A program made the position numbers and the translations under genes. A DNA stretch of 64,000 nt from Nissolia schottii (Eukaryota; Streptophyta; Magnoliopsida; Fabales; Fabaceae), in the NCBI GenBank assembly GCA_003254905.1, contig QANU01112598.1, positions 439,332 to 503,331 of the forward strand. Direction: 5' to 3'. The first letter of the stretch is position 1, and each line of letters begins with the position of its first letter. Under the pieces are notes generated by a model, which worked only from the letters and a program-made list of their open reading frames with translations, was not told where the DNA came from and did not search any database. Below, piece by piece: positions 48,891 through 62,120 of this stretch.

Positions 48891-49772
48891 AAAGTAGATC
48901 ACATAGTTTTGATAATTTTTGCAATCGGATTATTTTTGGTTATGAACTAATGAGATTATCTTAGTAACTTGTGGTGTGATCTTCTAAATAAAGTGTCGTT
49001 GAGAGTAAAGCTCTAAATTAGTCCCTAACTAAAAAATCACGGGTCAAATTCATTCCCGAGCAATGAAAACTTCCAGCACATTCGTACAGAATTGAAAATG
49101 TTTGTTCTCGAGGGCTAATCTATTCCAAAAGGGATTAATTTAACTCACTTTTAAACTAATGGACGTTGATTCTCTAAATTGCAATTTTTTGTCGCATCTC
49201 ATGTTATCAAATGTGGTTTCTCACCAAGAATTGATGAGGTGAGTCCGATGCATGATACAAATAATAAAGAAACTAATGGCGAAATTATTTTTGAAGCGGT
49301 CGAGGCAATAAATCACTTTTTCAATAAATTCAATACCTTTTTCTGGGCTCTTGGGTTTCATTCCTCACGGTTATACTTTGCTATGCTGACTTGCAATGTG
49401 ACGCGTGTTCTGCAGCACGGTAACTTTCTCTGATAGGTTTTCCTCACATGCCATGTTCTAGTTCTATTCATAATATGAACACACGTTGCATTGATATCCT
49501 TTTGCATTCACTTGATTCCTTGAATATTCATAAAACTCATAATATGTGAAAATGAAAGAAAATGCTGATGTATATAATTTTCGAGTTCGGTTCATACATA
49601 GGTTCGCTTCTAAATAAAAAGAAGTAAATCACATTAACTCATTTATTTATGATATAATAGTACAAATAGTTAAGTGAATTAACAAACTTCTGGAATCGAG
49701 AACATGCAAGACTGCAATAAATTAAGGTACAACAAACTGAAATTGAAACATATGCACCACACCAGAAAGGAA
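48891..49772. other. Intergenic, no supported gene
   Basis: AT-rich. An 84-codon frame at 49179-49433 has no recognised domain. Confidence 0.4.
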
Positions 49773-52700
49773 CTACCTAGCCAAGGGACTCATTTCAGTA
49801 CTGAGATCCATGGTAACTGACACAGCTGAATCCATGTTTCCAGTGTCACAACCAGTATGTTTTCGAGCTAATTCTGTGGCCAAACACTCCTTCAGCTCGA
49901 TCACTACATCTCTCATGTATGGCCTTTCGGCAGAATTAATGGACACACAAGCCATTGCTACTTCGGCAACTCTCCAAGCAGAGTTAATGTCATAATCTCC
50001 TTGTAATCTTGAGTCAACTATGCTTCTTATATCCCCTTTAACAAGCATGGAGCTAACCCACTCACTTATGTGAGTCTTGTCATGAGTTTTTGATAGTGCT
50101 GCTTTACCTGTGATTATCTTCAAAAGAACAACTCCGAAACTATAGACATCACTTTTCTCAGTCAACCTGCTTGATATCTGATATCTACATGACAAATGAT
50201 ACAGTTCCGTTAATTTCTCATGGTCTTATTAGAATTTCTTCTACAGAAAGTGATATGTTAATCATATAGTTGAGAAAATTAGTTACATGGTCCTGAACCA
50301 CATTTAACGCATGGTCCTAAAATATTATGAACTATTGATTTTAATTTGTATTATTCAAAAACTATGTTAAAAACAATAAATCATTAGCTCATAAGGTTCC
50401 CGGACGACTGAACCATACATTAAATGTATTCCACAACCATACAGATATTTTTTTTGTAATTGAAATACTTACTCAGGATCCAAGTAACCAGGAGTTCCTG
50501 CAACAATGGTGGATACATGCGTGGTCTCATCAGTGGGAAAGATTTTGGAAAGGCCTAAATCAGCCAATTTTGCTTGAAAGTCTTCATTTAGTAAAATATT
50601 TGTACATTTAACATCTCTGTGGATTATAGGTGGCTTACACCCGTTATGCAGATATTCCAGTCCTGACACAAAGATTTTAGCATAAGTATATGGAAAGGAT
50701 CAAAAGATTGAAGGAAAAATTCACAGTTACATTTGTTTTTAACCTTGAGCTGCATCCATTGCTATTTGGAGTCTGTCTTCCCAAGTGAAAAACTTTGCCC
50801 TTCTATCTTTTCCTGTGTAATTATTATTAATTACATTTCTTTGAAAACTAATAGCATTAGTTGGTTGAATGTGGTTGCAATTTGAAATTAAAATAGGTTG
50901 TGAACATACTTGAAAGTTGTTCATCTAGGTTTCCATTCGCCATGTATTCATAGATGAGCCCTATGCATGTTTCCTCGTTGCAATAACCAATGAGAGTGGT
51001 TAGATTTCTATGGTGAACCCTCATCAAAAGTTTAACCTGCAAATTAAGGCCACCTTTATGCTCTCACAATCACAAATTTATTGTTGAACTCAGATGCATT
51101 TTCGCAAGTAATTAGTGGCCACTTGCCTCTGCTAAAAATTGTTGATATCCTTGTATTGATGATGGGGAAAGCATCTTGACAGCTACTTGAGTGTCATCAA
51201 TAAAGCCATGATAAACTGTTCCAAATCCACCTCTACCAAGTATGCTACCAAAGTTGTTGGTGATCTTAACAATTTCGTTGAGTGAATATTGTCGTTGTCT
51301 GGATTCCAACTGTGATCCATTTGGATTATGTGGCTCCATATGAATGTTCAAAGCAGCTAAATGTTGAGGAAAAAAAATCAGTTGTTTAAGGGAATTTGCA
51401 TTATTGATAGTGTTAATTAATGGGTTAGGCTTATACTGTTCTTGTATTGCACTTTATTCTTCAGTATAAATAAAGAGATCAGACGACTAACTTGATTTAG
51501 TTAGTCATTCCTTTTACATATATTTCTGTAACAACAATGAAATTAGAAAGTGTGATTAACCAAACTTTAAAAGTTGTTAATGGTAGTTAGGAGGAGTTTT
51601 ACCTTGTGGCTTTCTCTTTTTAGAGGCACATACGATAGCCCTAGCTGCAATTATTAGGAGTAGAAGCACCGAAATCCCTGTAACTGATGCTAGTATGCGA
51701 ATAACAAGATCATTGTTCTTGCTTTTATCATTTGTTTGTTGGTTGCAAGAAGCGTATTCACACAGATTTGGATTTTGCTCCACACTAGCATAATTCATAC
51801 GAGAATAAAGTCAGAGAGAATTTGTTTGATAATGAGAAATTTCTTTCGTTAATTATGCTTTTGTGTTAATTATGCTATATGTGCATTAATTTTCTGTTTA
51901 AACCACCATAAGTGAGTGTGTGGTAGGTGTGGAAATGATGGTGGTCCTTGTTTTATGGTAGGGATTGTACTTAGTGGTAGTTAGATACCGTACCCTCCAA
52001 GAATTTTGCAGATTAGCAATGACTATAATTGGTTGCTAATCCGTCGCTAATCTCTTCCTAAATGAATTAGTGAGGGATTAGTAACCAATTTAGTCGTTGT
52101 TATTCTGAAGTCGCTGATTAGCTTAGAAAACAATTTGATCGCTAATCCATAACTAATTTATTTTAATGATGGAACGATTAGTCGTTATTCCGTCACTAGT
52201 TCGTAGTTATTTTAAGATGAAAATGATTTCTTAAATTGTCACAGATTCGTGAGAAATTGTGTTTTAGTTAATCCCTCGCAAATTCCTCACAACCTTCATC
52301 GCAAATTCATAACTAATTTGATGAGAGTAGGACAAATGTCAAAAGGAAATTTGTCGCTAATCTATCATGTTGATTCAATTTGCAAAACTAAATATGATTA
52401 CAAACATTATGTGAACTTTTTAATGTGTGTATTTAGTGTTTCAGAAAATCACAACCCAATAAGATATATGCCCAAACATAATAAGGAGTCCAAGTTTCAG
52501 CCAAAAGGAAAAGGCCCATAAAGTATTGCTCCAAAGGATTCAGTCAAGAACATAATGCCCAAATGCACACAAGGAAGCAAAAATGAAAATTATTTTTTTT
52601 TAACCCAAGGGAAAGCAATGGACCATGCCCAAGATCTGTGGCCGAAGTTTCTTTTAAACGTAAAAAAGGGAAAGAAAGGAAGAATACAAGACAGTTATGC

Positions 52701-55700
52701 AATATAAGGAAAACGTGAGTAAAATCACTATACACAAAGCTGTCAACAATAAAGGAAAATTGGGATGAAATCTTTGAGAAAGGAAAGGAATAAAAGAAAG
52801 AATATAGAGCTGATTTCACGGTGCAATGGGAAAAGAAAGTACAACCCGTGTCAGAAAACAAATCATGAAAGAAAAGGATGAAAAGGAAGAAAGACAAAAC
52901 TTGTGCTAAAGGACAACTCATCAAAAAGCAACGTGCAACAAATCAAAATTCTGCAACGGCCAGCTCGAATTGAGTATTAAAAAAAGGGGTGATATGACCA
53001 TTCAAGTGCAGAAAAAGGGACAATCAAAAAGCCTACCAATTGAAGCATCTTTCTTCTTTTTCTCCCCTCAAAACTACCTATTCTAAATCTGTCTTTTCTG
53101 CATTTTTAATTGTGATTCTATTAGTGAGAAAAACTTCATTTTTGTTTGAGAGTTATTGAGAGTTAAAAAGGCTATGAGTCAAGAGAGATTTTTTGAGAAA
53201 AGCCATATTTTTGTTTATTTGTTCTTGAGAGTTTTGTTTTTGAAATTTTGTGAAAATCATTTGAGAGAAATTTTGAGCTTGTAATTGGTGTTTGTATTTG
53301 AAAAATTTGTGAAAGAAAAGAACTTTGAGGTGATTGAAGAATTGTACGTAAATTCCTAACATTTGGGAATCGAACCAGCATAAACTTTGTGTGTCCAATT
53401 TTCTTCTTCCTTTGACTTTTTTTTTGTTTCTAACCAAAAATAGTTGCTTAGATTCAACTCCTCATCTTTAGCCATATTAAACCATCAATTAAGTCCTCAT
53501 CTCTAACCAGTTTGTCACTACAAAATTCAATTAATAAATTAATTTATTTTTACAAATTTTTAACTTCTTTTAGAAATTAATTATTAATTAATTACTAAAA
53601 AATTAATTAATAAACATATAAAGTAAAATATTTATGTTTCACGTACCCAAAACAAGATTTGGCTTCAAATTTTGATTTAAGTGTGTGAGCAACTCACATG
53701 TTGATAAATCCAATGTAACTCATTTCATTTTATAACAAAAGGTTTGCCTTCCACTTTTAATTTTAACCAACGTGAGACTAAGTGAGTAGCAATTGCATCA
53801 CAAAAATTGTCTTGCAAGCTCTTTTTATATTTTTGGTCATTGCTTTTGTCATTCTTCCAATAGACTATTGAATGGATCTTTAATTCTTCATATTTTAGAG
53901 GTTTTGATATAAAATTATGTATACACAAATATAGATAATAAACTAAGAAAAGATGGAATACTAACAAATAAAAAGATGCTTTTAAGCAACATAGATTGAT
54001 TAGAAAGAAATGAATGTTGATTTATCAAACATTGTAATAAAATGATAGTGCCTAATTTTATGCAGGCCATCCATTACGTCTAACTAATCAAGATACATGC
54101 TTAAGATATTTTAACATAGATCAATTTATTTTGATCATATGAAATATAAAAATTTAATGGCGAGTGAAAATAAAAATTATTCATTTTATTATTTATATTT
54201 GTTATAGTTATTTGATATTTTAAGAGTAACTTTATGGTATATTTACCCCCCCACATTGTTCTTGTTATTTCTATATATATTTTTTTAGGTTGTCTTCCCG
54301 GTATCCAAGGCTTTAGCCTTGTTATTTCTATATTTTGATAGTTACTTTTATATTATTTTACCAAACAATATTAATATAGTTTTTCAAGAGCAACTTTCAA
54401 ATGAAGAACTCAAGGAGCTTAACAGCTTTAAGAAAGCCACTACATTACCAATCCAAGATTTAATCAGTGATAAACATACAAATTTATATCTAATGGTTTT
54501 TTTATATTTACTTTGTAGCATATATTAATTATATGTATGTGTATTTATATAGTATACATATTAATTACACTCGGGTTGAACTCGGTTAAAACGATTAAAC
54601 TAGTGAACCTTTGAACCAGTGTCATAACCTGTTCGATGTCAAGTTAGATTTTCTTAACCTTAACGTTTGTCTGGGAATTTGCGAGGGATTTATCCCTCAC
54701 TAAAAGTGAAATGATTTAGTTTAATTGAAGAGAGTCGTGAGGGATTAGTTAGGGAACGATCCCTCACTAAACAAAAATATTAAATGTTAAAAGTTTAGCG
54801 AAGAATCAGTGAGAGATTTTTTCCTCGCTAAAAGGGTAGTAAATGATTAAGTGTAGTTGAAGAGATTCGTGAGGGATTAGTGATGGCATAATCTCTTGGT
54901 AAACATAAAAGTGAAATGTTAAAAATTTAGCAATGGATTAGCGACGGAAGCATCTCTCGTTAAAAGAGAAGTGAATGATTTAGTTAAGATTGAGACAGTG
55001 TTTGGCGAGGGAAGAGCGATGACATATTTTGTCACTAAATTACATTGATAGGTTGTGGCAGCTCTGCTAGAGAACAATCCCTCACTAATAAGAAACGTAA
55101 AGTGTTAAAAGTTTAGCGAGGGATCAACGATGGATTAATTCCTCGCTAAAAGGGAGAGGAAATATTTTTGTTTCACTAAAGAGAGTCTTAAGGGATTAGC
55201 GAAAGAAGATTCTCTTGCTAAGTTGTATAGAGAGTTGGTGAGGGATTAGTGAGGGAATTGTCCCTCACTATATGTATTTTAACAGTTTGAAAGAGAGTAG
55301 CGAAGGATTTGTCTCTCACTAAACGCCTTAGATACGAAGTATATGTTACGAAGGATTATGTCCTCTTTAATTTGTTGCTAATTGCTCACTAAATTTTTTC
55401 CCTCATTTAAATATTTTTTGTTATGGATCTACATTTTTCTCCCTATTTTCTCGCTAATTAGCGAGGGACTTGCAAAAAAATTTTTCTCTCACTAAATTTT
55501 GTCACTAATCCTCATTTTTCTTGTAAAAACTATCTCTACCATGCTTGCGGATTGAATTATTTTGAATTCCCAGTTACCCTACCACAAAAACAATTGTGTT
55601 CTATCTTCTTTGTTTTTGTTCTATTTAAAGAATTATATTTCACTCTCCCATATATTCTTCCAACTATCTACTCTTGTCGATATGCCTTATTTTCTTGTTT

Positions 55701-58155
55701 TTGAGAAAATTTGTATGGAATAATAAATAAATAAATAAAGTACATAAAGCTGCGGCATGTTCATTATGATGAAATAATGAAAATAATCAAGATAACAATC
55801 ATCTTCAATAATATATATATATATACACACACATGATTCACCGCTTTTAAGTAAGAGGCATACCTCAATAATAATTGACCATCACTTGATCTTTGTACGA
55901 GTGCTGTTGGAACTACACCAGCCAGGTTGTTATCTCTCAAGTTTCTGTTAAAACAGAAAAAAGATGACATCATTTTCTCTTTTGTAACCAACATAGTTAC
56001 ATTGATGCACCGGTATGGAATTGACTTACAAGACTTTAAGTGACTTCAATTGTGTTAGGAAAAAAGGCACTTCACTGCNTTACTTTACAAGCAATCTATG
56101 GGAGAGCTAAGTCTTCCCTAAATGAATTGTAACTAACCAACTAACCAACTAACTTGCTTAACAGCTAACTGATTTTTTACTAAGTAATTTAGCATGTGTT
56201 TCTCATGCTTTGATAACTTACTTGAGTTACAAGTAATCTAATACTTAGGCTTGTTAGTAGTGTACAAAATCTCCAATTTTGTTATGGAGTAGATATATGG
56301 GCCACCTTGGGTCCAACCCAGATCGCAGTTTAGGCCATCACGTATGGGACCTTGACCGCACCCTAACTTTAAGGAAGGCCAGTGCTCTATAACTTCACCA
56401 GCACTGCACGAAAATGAACAAAACTTCTTTCCGCCAATAACAAATTAATAAGTGTCATAAGAGGAGTGGATGGAGAAGAGTGGAGGCGCGGATTAAAGGA
56501 GGAGGCCTAAGGGATTGAAGGAGAAGTTAAGGTATTATGATTTTTACTAAGGTCGTAGTTTCGGTCAGCTGGCGTACGCGTGTCCTACCCAGCCATACCC
56601 ATAGTACCTACCCAATCGAATTCAGGGGTGCTCATGGCGTACCTGTATCGATACTGGTACTTTTTTAAAAATCGGAGTACTCATGTAACATAGTATCCCA
56701 TTTAGAAGGAAAATGATTGCACAACCCTTTCTATAAACAGTACTTGTGAATTGTGAGTATGAACTAACTTGACCATCCTATTTTGGTACAGTTTTGAAAC
56801 CCTAAATGCCAATGAGTAATAATTCATGCGATGAGAATTTCTTAAATGGACACAAGACTAACATCTTATCCTTGAACAAATTTACAATAAAAATTAATTA
56901 CATTTAGTGGGACTTAAAAATACTTGATAGAACACAAAAAAAAAAAGTGGCGGAATCCATTTTTACTGTGACTGTGCTCAAGAATATATTGTTAATACTG
57001 TGCTTACCAAAAAATTTCTCTCATATGATACCTCTTCTGATCCTAAGTGATTAGAAATGATGAGATATGAGTCAGGAATACGATTCTCGTTTTTCCCTCT
57101 ACCCGCTTTCCCCATCATGGACTTCAAAGTTCCCCGCCAAAATAAACTGAAAGAAAAACCTTTAGAAGAGAAAAAAAAAAATGCTTCCCCTACTTTAGTT
57201 ACAATTCTCAAACAACATTATCCTCTTACCAATCGTTCTACGTATTAAATGNTATATATATATATATATATATATGATTCATCGCTTTAAGAGGCATACC
57301 TCAATAATAATTGACCATCACTTGATCTTTGTACGAGTGCTATTGGAACTACACCAGCCAGGTTGTTATCTCTCAAGTTTCTGTTAAAACAGAAAAAAGA
57401 TGACATCATTTTCTCTTTTGTAACCAACATAGTTACATTGATGCACCGGTATGGAATTGACTTACAAGACTTTAAGTGACTTCAATTGTGTTAGGAAAAA
57501 AGGCACTTCCCTGCTTAAGCTATTGTTCGATAAATCCCTAAAAGCAATTCAAACGAACGATTACTAGAAAAAGACGAAAAAAACACAAATTGGACGAATT
57601 TTGTTGCATTGAGGTACTCACAAGGTCTCTAACTTGGTAAGCTTAGAGATGTAACATGTTATTTGTCCGGTCAGTCCACTTGAAGACAAATTCCTGCTTG
57701 CATTTCCATATGTATAAGCCAGTTGATTGATGATTTGATTTCATGAATCCACGCATGCACGGTTTTATAAAAAGATGTATTATTTGGACTCACTTAATAC
57801 GAGATACTTTGTCAACTTACATCTTATTTACTGTTGGATGAAATTTTAATGTGACTCAAATCTTATTGAAATCCCATTTAATAGTGGGTGTAAGTCGACA
57901 CAGTATTCCAAGTAAAATGAATACACATAATAATAAACTTACAAGGATGTGATTCTTGGCGCGCCACCAAAACTACAATCTAGACCTTCCCACATGTATG
58001 CTGAGGGGGCGCATGGATCTCCTTGCCAATTTTTTGTCACCCTATAAGCTATCTTGATGTTTGTTATGGCATCAACTGTTATTTTGACATTCAGGAGTTG
58101 ATAAGAATTTCAATCCTTAATACATAGTTTAAATAACTACTGACAGATATTGGAA

Positions 58156-58209
<54 letters not shown>

Positions 58210-61200
58210 GATAGAGATAGANTATGTAGATAGATAGATAGATAGATCAAAAGCATACCGTCATCCTTTTCAGTTTCTGGTTGTGAGAAGTTTTTAGCTA
58301 AATAAATCTCAATAGCATTGATGATGGGTGGAAGGGTTGAAATTTCTGTCGGAACCAGTGAAAACTCATATGTATTCGATCCATGATAACCTGCATCAGT
58401 ATATATGGTATGTGTCTTACTGTACCATGGTACCAGAGGTCCATAAAAATAGTTGCCATTGAGGGAGATGTTGAATTCTCTAGTTTCATTTGCGGCCAGC
58501 TTTTGGACCTCATTAAAATGCAGGTACATAAAGTAATGGTCAGTTACAATATCTGCCGTCCAGTTGAAAACTAAAGGAGCACTAGCATTTATTGGTGTAG
58601 CAGCGGTGCTCATGACAACTGCTGGTGGGTGCTCATGACTCTCAGCTAGTTCATCGTTGCTAAGCGTGGTGTTTAATTGTGTCCACTGGTTGTTGGAAAA
58701 AGGCTTCCACAAACGGTCATACATATCATCTCTGTACCTGCATACCCGCAATTTTGCTCTTTCTTTAGTGTTGAAGCATAGCATATTATGCAGATTGAAT
58801 GAAAAAGAACTGAATATGCAAGAGGCCAATCAGCAAGGAACAAGAGCAGAGGAAACAGAGAAGGAAATTGGAGAGTTGGACGAATGAAAATGCTTCTTTC
58901 ATTACTTAGTTTACTTTACAAGCAATCTATGGGAGAGCTAAGTCTTCCCTAAATGAATTGTAACTAACCAACTTGCCTAACAGCGAACTGATGATTTTAC
59001 TAACTAATTTAGCATGTGTTTCTCATGCTTTGATAACTTACTTGAGTTACAAGTAATCTAATACTGAGGCTTGTTAGTAGTGTACAAAATCTCCAATTTT
59101 AGAGAACTAGAAAACGGGGAGTATAAATGGAGGGTTTTTGTAATGGAGTAGATTTATGGGCCACCTTGGAATCTCAGTTTAGGCCATCACGTATGGGACC
59201 TTGCCCGCACCCTAACTATAAGGAAGGCCAGTGCTCTATAACTCCACCAGCACTGCACGAAAATGAACAAAACTTCTTTCGGCCAATAACAAATTAAGAA
59301 GTGTCATAAGAGGAGTGGATGGAGAAGAGTAAAGGCGCGGATTAAAGAAGGAGGCCTAAAGGATTGAAGGAGGAGTTAAAGTATTACGATTTTTACTAAA
59401 GTCTGATTAATAAGTCAAACTTAAAAAAAAAAGAAAAATCAAAACGACGTAGTTTTGGTCAGCTGGCGTATGCGCGCCCTACCCAGTCGTACCCATAGTA
59501 CCTGCCCAACCATATTCAAGGGTGCTCATGGCGTACCTGTACCGGATATGTATCAATACAGGTACTTTTTTTAAAAATTGGAATACTCATGCAACATAGT
59601 ATCCCATTTAAGAAGGAAAATGATTGCAGAACCCTTTCTATAAATAGTACTTGTGAATTGTGAGCACGAACTAACTTGAGCATCCTATTTTGGTACAGTT
59701 TTGAAACCCTAAATGCCAATGAGTAGTAGTTCATGTGATGAGAATTTCTTAAATGGGCACAAGACTAACATCTTATTCTTGAACAAATTTATAATAAAAG
59801 TGAATTCTATTTAGTGAGACTTAAAAATACTTGATAGAACACAAAAAAAAAAGTGGCGGAATCACTATGCTCAAGAATATATTGTTAATACTGCTAACCA
59901 AAAAATTTCTCTCATATGATACCTCTTCTGATCCTAAGTGATTAGAAATGATGAGATATGAGTCAGGAATACGATTCTCGTTTTTCCCTCTCCCCGCTTG
60001 CCCCATCATGGGCTTCAAAGTCCCCCACCAAAAAAACTGAAAGAAAAACCTTTAGAAGAGAAAAAAAAAATGCATCCCTTACTTTAGTTAAAATTCTCAA
60101 ACAACATTATCCTCTTACCAATCGTTCAACGTATTAAATGAAGAAGAAGAAAAAGAAGAAAAAAAAAGTAGATGCGGTCAACGTATTGAGAAATTTTAAG
60201 ATTTATTAGTAGGATTATATCATTATGCAGTATATAAGGACTCACCTGTATGTCAAGTTGGTGATGGAACCAAAATCTAGTCGTAGGAAACATGCCAATG
60301 AACCAGTTAATTGAGTGTTAACGTTATAAGTATCGTTGTCCAAAATCCTCAATTCTATGACTGAAACAAATGGTGTCCCATGGTCTGTGTTAACCAGACA
60401 AAGATTTATATAATCCAACGATGGAGAGTGAATGATCTCTTTGTCAGTGATCAATGATGAATTCTCGAATTGCACTGTGTCCCACAAATTAGGTCCAAGA
60501 TGGAGATCAAATTGTGGGAGCACATTTAGACCATCATAGTTTCCGTACAAAAAGCTAGCTCTGATCAAATATTCAGCATCACTGGTAACATTTATCCTGT
60601 AACAGTTTCTCTTTCCAATAGGAAAGCTCCTCAGGTAACTAAACTGTTGTTGATGAGTACTCCCGTCTTTAGGCGATACGCTCTGACTGACACCGGCATC
60701 GATGAATTTAGCATCTGAAATGTAATTTATGCCTGTGTCCTTCTCAGTATAGTTGGAATTTTCAGGCAGCCCACAATCTAAGCTAATAAATCCTGAAAAT
60801 AGAAAACAAATGAAAACTTGGGCTATAATATTATTTTCTATGCATTAAGTATAAGAAAGTACTATTTGTATGGGATGGACTATTTCCGTACACCACACAA
60901 AGAAATATATGTTATAAAATAAAAAAACAGACATTGTCATCAAACATTTGTATACACAGTTACATATGTGTTTAATATTATATCGTATTTAATAATATTT
61001 ATTTTTCTATTTTATAATATTTGTTTTTATGCGTAATAAACACATGGGGTCAGTTTTATGGTGTGCAGATAGTGAGGCATTTAAATATATAACTTTAAGT
61101 AACACTTCAAATTAATTTTTGAAAACATCAAACCTGATTGAGCTTGAACCAGAACCAGACTAGTAAGAACCCCAAGCAATACATAAAGAGAACGGAGTGA

Positions 61201-61212
61201 CATTCGCTTCAT
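49773..61212 (-). CDS. Malectin-like LRR receptor-like kinase, complete (890 residues, 13 exons)
   Basis: Exons in order: 61212-61134, 60792-60246, 58737-58259, 58075-57943, 57693-57622, 57537-57466, 57380-57300, 51784-51603, 51356-51127, 51036-50910, 50812-50744, 50662-50473, 50184-49773. The sum is 2673 bases: 890 codons plus stop. Order: signal peptide ([16 protein letters not shown]), malectin-like domain (about 28-368), [18 protein letters not shown] cap, LRRs (to about 487, [14 protein letters not shown]), membrane segment (about 514-540), kinase with GRGGFG loop, VAVK lysine, [11 protein letters not shown] in place of [12 protein letters not shown] and [11 protein letters not shown]. 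It is a plasma-membrane Ser/Thr kinase of the LRR-I class; the ligand is unknown. The donor at 51126 is GC (GAG/GCAAGT). Intron 7 holds a CACTA-like element and a duplicated exon block; N characters fall in introns only. Confidence 0.9.
51993..55528. mobile_element. CACTA-like transposon in the receptor kinase intron
   Basis: The left end CCCTCCAAGAATTTTGCAG and inverted right end TTTTACAAGAAAAATGAGG are both near CACTACAAGAA. Sub-terminal regions (52000-52340 and 54660-55528) are full of GAGGGATTAGTGAGGGA-like and CCCTCACTAA motifs in both orientations. The interior has no recognisable transposase; purine-rich stretches give spurious frames. Terminal bases have decayed and no target duplication is clear, so it is old. 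Confidence 0.6.
55836..56078 (-). repeat. Duplicated LRR exon block, cut by an N
   Basis: Nearly identical to 57277-57510. It contains a full 81-base LRR exon (55944-55864, [20 protein letters not shown]) and part of the preceding exon (from 56030, cut at N 56079). One residue differs (T for I). It may be an overlapping contig end or another gene copy. Confidence 0.8.
56080..57251 (-). repeat. Extra copy of receptor kinase intron 2 between two Ns
   Basis: Homologous to 58909-60140 and to parts of 730-3000, with several percent of differences and small indels. Bounded by N at 56079 and 57252. It contains no exon. It is either a piece of a third gene copy or a misplaced contig. Confidence 0.75.
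58158..58249. repeat. Compound microsatellite (AT)n-(GA)n-(GATA)n with an N
   Basis: Same structure as at 27-105; N at 58222. Confidence 0.9.
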
Positions 61213-61680
61213 TCTTTTGATGCGTATTCTATTCTGCTTAGCGAGAGAAAAATGAGTGACATGTAATTATGATTTATATTGCTGAAGTCGTCTTCTACAG
61301 TATTTTACGGGGCAATGTAGTCAACTTTCCTTGTAGTTTAGTGATTTTCTTCCACAATAAAAGCCAATTTCGTAGACCTGTTAGAGGCCTAGAGCATAAA
61401 CATTTTAGAGGGTTATGTCAAGGTAATACATGGCGTAACATGGCTTTGATCTAGTTAAAAAGTGAGATAATGATTAAAGTTATCAAACACTCGCGAGTTT
61501 ATCTAAATTCTTATATTAAAGATACTCTATTTGTATTTTTATTAGAGTAAACCCTCAAGTAAGTCTCATATAATATCATAATCGGACAAGTTGGTCCTTG
61601 ATAAAAAAAAAACACTCATCATGTGGTATATCACATTATAAAAAGTGGACACATTTTAAGTCTATGATGTTAATCATGTA
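61213..61680 (-). promoter_or_regulatory. Upstream region of the complete receptor kinase
   Basis: Conserved with 4081-4560, including ATATAAATC on the minus strand about 60 bases before the ATG. Such close conservation fits a recent gene duplication; promoter function is inferred. Confidence 0.35.
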
Positions 61681-61689
61681 AGTTTAAAA

Positions 61690-61861
61690 CTTATTTTGCA
61701 ACTTTCCAATGATCCAATCAAGGGTTACTTTGATATCTTTCTAGCATACGAACTGCAAAATTGATATCTGGTATGGTGCATATTTGAGCATACATTAAAC
61801 TCCCAACAACAGATGCATAAAGAATTTCTTCCATCTCTTGCCATTCCAAATCATTTTTGGA
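61690..61861 (-). pseudogene. Copia RT remnant shared with copy A
   Basis: Same sequence as 4572-4735 (minus-strand RYQSNP...LDHW region). It stops at 61861 where a truncated Stowaway MITE half begins, giving the break point of the duplicated block. Confidence 0.75.
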
Positions 61862-61959
61862 AATGAATGAACCTAAAAATATGAAAAAGACTAACGTTAT
61901 GGATTAGAAGAGTACAATGATTTGGTTATGACTTGTACCAAAATAAATACCTCAATTAA

Positions 61960-62111
61960 GAGTTCTGCTACACATACACCAAAAATCATACACCATACAT
62001 ACACCTTGTACTTATATACATAATGTTTGTGTTTTAACTCATGTAATGTTTGTGCATTATTAATGGTGTATGTATGGATGTATAAAATTAGGTTTACATG
62101 TAGCATTGTTG
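61960..62111. mobile_element. 152-bp MITE of MULE type
   Basis: Exact nine-base duplications CTCAATTAA flank it (61951-61959 and 62112-62120). The paralogous site at 35217-35228 has a single CTCAATTAA and no insert. The ends GAGTTCTGCTACACATACACC at left and, inverted, CAACAATGCTACATGTAAACC at right match the element at 44239-45783. It contains ATGTTTGTGCA. Confidence 0.9.
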
Positions 62112-62120
62112 CTCAATTAA

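Noticed and set aside
52544..53437. Several Phe/Ser-rich minus-strand frames of 69-126 codons
   Set aside because: Purine-rich plus strand inside a transposon; no domain, no splice evidence and low complexity.
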